A stretch of 8,367 nucleotides of DNA from the NCBI GenBank assembly GCA_040756715.1, contig JBFLYE010000129.1:7305-15671 (forward strand), written 5' to 3'. Source of the DNA: a bacterium (GTDB lineage: Bacteria > UBA9089 > UBA9088). The notes below the pieces were generated by a model. It did no database searches. It saw nothing but the letters and a program-made list of their open reading frames with translations, and was not told the origin of the DNA. This document shows, in pieces, positions 5,267-8,367 of this stretch; positions within the stretch are counted from its first letter, which is position 1, and the number at the start of each line of letters is the position of its first letter. The translations under genes and the position numbers were made by a program.

Positions 5267-6960
5267 TTTTCTCCAAAGAAGAATGTTTTTTTAAGCTTAA
5301 AATATGTTTTATCGGAATAGATTTCTTTGCAAAGAGAAGAATCTACCCAGCTATCCAGATATCCTTCACCTGTAAGGGGTAAAACAATATAAGCTATCTT
5401 ATTTTCCTTGCACCATTTATATAAAGAAACCAAATCCATATCTTTTAAAAAAGGCTTTCTTATCCAATTTCTCTCTTTTATTCTATATTTAGCAAGGTAG
5501 AAGTATGAAGGTTCGCAACCCATTGGTGCATATATTTTTTTATCTTTTAGATTCTCTTTTATGTAAAAAATTGTCTTTCTATAAGGAAGGATACCAAAGC
5601 CTGCAGTCCATTTCCTGCTTTTATAATTAGATAGATTAAGGAGCAATGGGGAGGAAGAAAATATTGCCTGATAGAGCATAATAAGGATAAGCAAAAAGAG
5701 AAACAACCTTCTTTTTAGTTGGGCAATCCCTACGGAAAGGATAATAGCAAGGATAAGGTAATATGGCTGAGCATGGCGAATACTTCCTAAACCCCATGTT
5801 GATGAGATGAATATATAGTAAAGGAGGAAAAAAGAGAGGAATAAAACCCTAAATCTTTTTAAAAAGAAAAAGGAGGCAATGACAAACAAGGTAATAAATG
5901 GTCCAAGGGAAACCCAAATTTGTTTTGCATTTAAAAGGAGAAGCCCTGGATCTTCTATCCAAGAAAAGGACAGATTTGCATTTCTATATTGATAAGAAAC
6001 GATGATAAATGGAAAACCAAAAAGGAAGGGAATAAGGGAATATTTTAAAACAGAGATTGATATCTTTCCCTTTATTCTCAAAACAAGGAGGATAAATAGA
6101 AACAAGAACAAAATCTTTCTTTCATAAAGCAATCCTATTCCCAAAATAGACATAGAGTAAAAGAAACTTTGCTCCTTGTTATCCAAGAGAAAACAGAGAA
6201 AATAATAGAAAGAAGCAGTGGTAAAGAAAAGCTCACCTGGTGCAAGTCCACAGAGGTTTGTGAAATTGAAAAGTGTTGGAAAGAATATGGTAATTAAAAA
6301 TCCACAGACAAAAGAAAAACTATCCTTTTTCAAAAGAATAAGCTGGGTTATCTTTCCCACATATATTCCCGCTAAAGAAAGGAGGAAAAACTGGATAAAA
6401 TTACCCACCCATTCATTTATTCCAAAAAATATATATCCTAAAAGATAAAGGGTCTTAGGAATGGGAGGATGGCGGAAGAGAGGGTCTGGCTTACCTATAC
6501 TTGTAAGAGGAAGAAAGAGAATTACAAAAATAGAAAGGGATATTCCAAAAATAAATAAAAGATGCCATATTTTTCTTTGTTTTCCAGAGATGTAAAGATA
6601 AGTAATAATAAAAACAAAAGCAGATGAAATAACCAAAATCCAGCGAGGAATATAAAAATATATATTAGAAAGAAGTAAGGCGGGAATATTAATATATGTT
6701 TGAAAATCCTCTAATGTTGGAATAGGAAGCATCCAGAAATATAGATGGCAGAGTATGGCAAGAAAGAAAGGGATGAGTAGATATTTAAGATAAGGAATAG
6801 AGATATAGATAGGTTCTTGCTTTGGAAGAATCTTAGTTAAAATCCAAAAGAGCAGAAGATAGAGAGAAAAAAGAAAAAATTTTGTTTTTATCCCTCCAAT
6901 ATAATAAGAGGGGTAGATGAGATAAGAATAAAAAAAGACAAAAAGGAGCAATCTTCTCAT
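5239..6960 (-). CDS. multi-spanning GT-C-like membrane glycosyltransferase
   Basis: 573 residues, highly hydrophobic, with about a dozen predicted membrane segments up to residue 440 and a soluble C-terminal domain (about 445-573). The best signature is PLFRHPPIPKTLYLLGYIFF (160-179) followed by an amphipathic NEWVGNFIQ. This HPP-then-helix pattern is typical of the ArnT/PMT (GT39-like) GT-C fold, in which the sugar donor is polyprenyl-phosphate linked and transfer happens on the outer face of the inner membrane. Acidic LEDFQTY (83-89) in an early loop may stand in for the usual catalytic Asp/Glu; RHAQPYY (395-401) resembles the late conserved loop. ATG is preceded by AAGGAG at 6972-6977, with 11 bases between. 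It sits 28 bases after the methyltransferase-GT2 gene and overlaps the EnvC-like gene. It could instead be a polymerase or ligase-type membrane protein; donor and acceptor are unknown. Confidence 0.72.
   Translation of the reverse strand: MRRLLLFVFFYSYLIYPSYYIGGIKTKFFLFSLYLLLFWILTKILPKQEPIYISIPYLKYLLIPFFLAILCHLYFWMLPIPTLEDFQTYINIPALLLSNIYFYIPRWILVISSAFVFIITYLYISGKQRKIWHLLFIFGISLSIFVILFLPLTSIGKPDPLFRHPPIPKTLYLLGYIFFGINEWVGNFIQFFLLSLAGIYVGKITQLILLKKDSFSFVCGFLITIFFPTLFNFTNLCGLAPGELFFTTASFYYFLCFLLDNKEQSFFYSMSILGIGLLYERKILFLFLFILLVLRIKGKISISVLKYSLIPFLFGFPFIIVSYQYRNANLSFSWIEDPGLLLLNAKQIWVSLGPFITLFVIASFFFLKRFRVLFLSFFLLYYIFISSTWGLGSIRHAQPYYLILAIILSVGIAQLKRRLFLFLLILIMLYQAIFSSSPLLLNLSNYKSRKWTAGFGILPYRKTIFYIKENLKDKKIYAPMGCEPSYFYLAKYRIKERNWIRKPFLKDMDLVSLYKWCKENKIAYIVLPLTGEGYLDSWVDSSLCKEIYSDKTYFKLKKTFFFGENCLFLSEIR
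5271..5274 (-). promoter_or_regulatory. ribosome binding site GGAG for the TTG start of the EnvC-like gene
   Basis: On the minus strand GGAG is followed by AAAA and TTG at 5266-5264. No ATG lies near the signal-peptide start in this frame, so the TTG with this short-spaced site is the best start. It lies within the last codons of the upstream membrane glycosyltransferase gene, which suggests coupled translation. Confidence 0.55.
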
Positions 6961-6988
6961 ATTTTTAGCTTCTCCTTCCCTCTGTTAA

Positions 6989-8367
6989 CTATAGTTTAAA
7001 TTTTTTAAGGCCAATAAAAGCCATCCTTAAAAGCAAAAGTCCATGTCTAAATCTTTGTATCTTTATCTTTCCATATGTCCTTGGTTTATATCTTACGGGA
7101 ATCTCAACAATTTTAAGATTTAATTTTGCTGCCCCAAAAAAAAGATCAAAGTCTCCAAATGGGTCAAAATCCCCAAAAAATCTTTGATTTTCTTTAATTC
7201 TTTCATAATCCCTTTTAAATAAAACCTTTGTTCCACAAAGGGTATCTGTAATCCTTTGCTCAAGAATGAATGAAAACATTAAACCAAAGGCTCTATTAGC
7301 TATCTTGTTTAAAAATCTCATTGAATCCTTCTCTAATGGATAAACCAACCTTGAACCATTGATAAACTCACCCTTTCCTTCGGAAATGACAAGATAGAAT
7401 TTTGACAGCTCTTCAGGAGGAACAGTAAGGTCAGAATCCAAGATAAATAAAATATCCCCTGATGCGCTATCTAAACCCTTCATTACTGCATCCTTCTTAC
7501 CAACCCTATCTTGAAAAATAAGCTTGATATTCTTCTCTGGATAAAGCCTTATCATCTCCTCAATCTTTTCAATTGTTCCATCCGTAGAATGGCCATCAAT
7601 AAAGATAAGCTCGGTTTCTTTTCCCATTTTAGGTGTTCTTTTTACCGCACCCTCTATATTTCCCGCCTCATTTTTTGTCGGGATAATTACTGAGCAGGTA
7701 TAATCTTTTAATTCTATCTTTCTACTCCCTTCTTTTGCCACAACATATTCTATCAAACAGAGGTTTTTTATCAAAGGAAGATAGGCAAAGCACCTATTGA
7801 AAATAAAAGAAATAAGAGGAAGGAATTTAGGAAAAAGAAGCCTATAGCCAGACCTTATTACCTCATAGCCATTTAGAATCAAAAGGTTTTCTATATCACT
7901 TAAACAAAGCCAGTTTTGGTGATATTCCTTCATCTTTAAACCCAATATTTCACCAATTTTTAGAATAGGCTCCCAAAGGTAATTGTAATAGGTAATAATT
8001 ATCCTTGTTTCCGGCTTGGTTACCTTTTGCAATTCCCGAAATGCCTGCCAGACATCATCCAAATGGCCAATAAGATCAGACATAATCACATAGTCAAATT
8101 TCTCATTTATATGTAAATCTTCTGCATCATCCACAAGGAATTCATATTTGGGGTACTTATTTCTTGCTATCCTTATCATTTCGGTTGAAAAATCTATTCC
8201 AACCCCCCTTTTTGGTTTAAGCTGGCCAATAAAATCTCCCGTTGAACAGCCAATTTCTAAAATTGATGAATTAGGTGGGATAATAAATTTAAACAGCCTT
8301 TCTATCTCTTGGTAGTAATATTTATTTTTCCTTTTCCACTTATCCCTCTCTGTTGCAATTTTATCAA
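6989..8367 (-). CDS. fused SAM-dependent methyltransferase / family 2 glycosyltransferase, N terminus beyond window
   Basis: Partial at the N terminus; 458 residues are visible and the frame is open to the right edge. An internal ATG at 8179 is not the start, because methyltransferase motif I (ILEIGCSTGDF, visible residues 35-45) and the SAM-ribose acidic residue in GIDFS (Asp58) lie upstream of it in frame. Residues to about 212 form a class I methyltransferase (FDYVIMSDLIGHL is the post-II/motif IV region). From about 223 comes a GT-A, DPM1-like glycosyltransferase: SVIIPTKNEAGNI (225-237), FIDGHSTDGT (255-264), the metal-binding DSD in LDSDLTVPPEEL (309-320), NGSRL (336-340) and DTLCGTKVLF (374-383). 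There is no C-terminal membrane anchor, only a short hydrophobic tail. A role in polyprenyl-phosphate sugar synthesis or glycan extension is inferred from the GT2 subtype and the GT-C-like gene downstream. Confidence 0.9.
   Translation of the reverse strand, partial: DKIATERDKWKRKNKYYYQEIERLFKFIIPPNSSILEIGCSTGDFIGQLKPKRGVGIDFSTEMIRIARNKYPKYEFLVDDAEDLHINEKFDYVIMSDLIGHLDDVWQAFRELQKVTKPETRIIITYYNYLWEPILKIGEILGLKMKEYHQNWLCLSDIENLLILNGYEVIRSGYRLLFPKFLPLISFIFNRCFAYLPLIKNLCLIEYVVAKEGSRKIELKDYTCSVIIPTKNEAGNIEGAVKRTPKMGKETELIFIDGHSTDGTIEKIEEMIRLYPEKNIKLIFQDRVGKKDAVMKGLDSASGDILFILDSDLTVPPEELSKFYLVISEGKGEFINGSRLVYPLEKDSMRFLNKIANRAFGLMFSFILEQRITDTLCGTKVLFKRDYERIKENQRFFGDFDPFGDFDLFFGAAKLNLKIVEIPVRYKPRTYGKIKIQRFRHGLLLLRMAFIGLKKFKL

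Noticed and set aside
4443-5294. Plus-strand Ser/Phe-rich frames of 157 and 118 codons
   Set aside because: They mirror the Lys/Glu-rich coiled coil of the EnvC-like gene; the low-complexity Ser/Phe/Leu composition is what an antisense reading of such a region gives.

Overview
The window is AT-rich bacterial DNA, gene-dense, in the standard code. Arginine is written mostly as AGA/AGG, and TTG is used as a start codon at least twice. It carries eight protein-coding genes, two of them cut by the window edges. There are no RNA genes, mobile elements, CRISPR arrays or stretches longer than about 100 bases without a gene. An EnvC-like murein hydrolase activator, membrane glycosyltransferases and a membrane-anchored SGNH protein suggest a surface-glycan-rich, probably diderm bacterium. 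The low GC and codon habits fit an uncultivated or deep-branching lineage, but the sequence does not let me name the phylum.

Layout. (1) 1-2082, minus strand, is a tight three-gene operon. A 71-residue SxtJ-like membrane protein is followed by a membrane-anchored SGNH/GDSL-type protein and then a NodU/CmcH-type carbamoyltransferase that runs off the left edge. The first pair is joined by a TTGA stop/start overlap and the second by a 13-base overlap. (2) 2083-2177 is a 95-base divergent promoter region. It holds a good sigma70 promoter facing left and an extended -10 promoter facing right, both so close to their start codons that the mRNAs should be nearly leaderless. (3) 2178-4132, plus strand, holds ruvB (Holliday-junction branch migration motor) and, through an ATGA overlap, a ThiI-like PP-loop tRNA-modification enzyme with three cysteines suited to an iron-sulfur cluster. 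(4) 4154-8367, minus strand, is an operon entering from the right. It encodes a methyltransferase/family-2 glycosyltransferase fusion (cut at its N terminus), a multi-spanning GT-C-like membrane glycosyltransferase, and an EnvC-like coiled-coil/LytM protein. Groups 3 and 4 converge with only 21 bases between stop codons and no visible terminator.

How the genes may work together. The left operon has the same set of families as sxtI, sxtJ and sxtL of cyanobacterial saxitoxin clusters. Here there is no toxin-specific gene in view, so the set more likely modifies (carbamoylates or deacylates) a glycan or exported small molecule at the membrane. In the right operon, a DPM1-like GT2 domain could load a sugar onto polyprenyl phosphate for the neighbouring GT-C protein, again for an envelope glycan, while the EnvC-like protein works on peptidoglycan during division. 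ruvB and the PP-loop gene are housekeeping functions placed between two envelope-related operons. The items most worth following are the SxtI/J/L-like module, the methyltransferase-GT2 fusion, the leaderless divergent promoters and the corrected TTG start.
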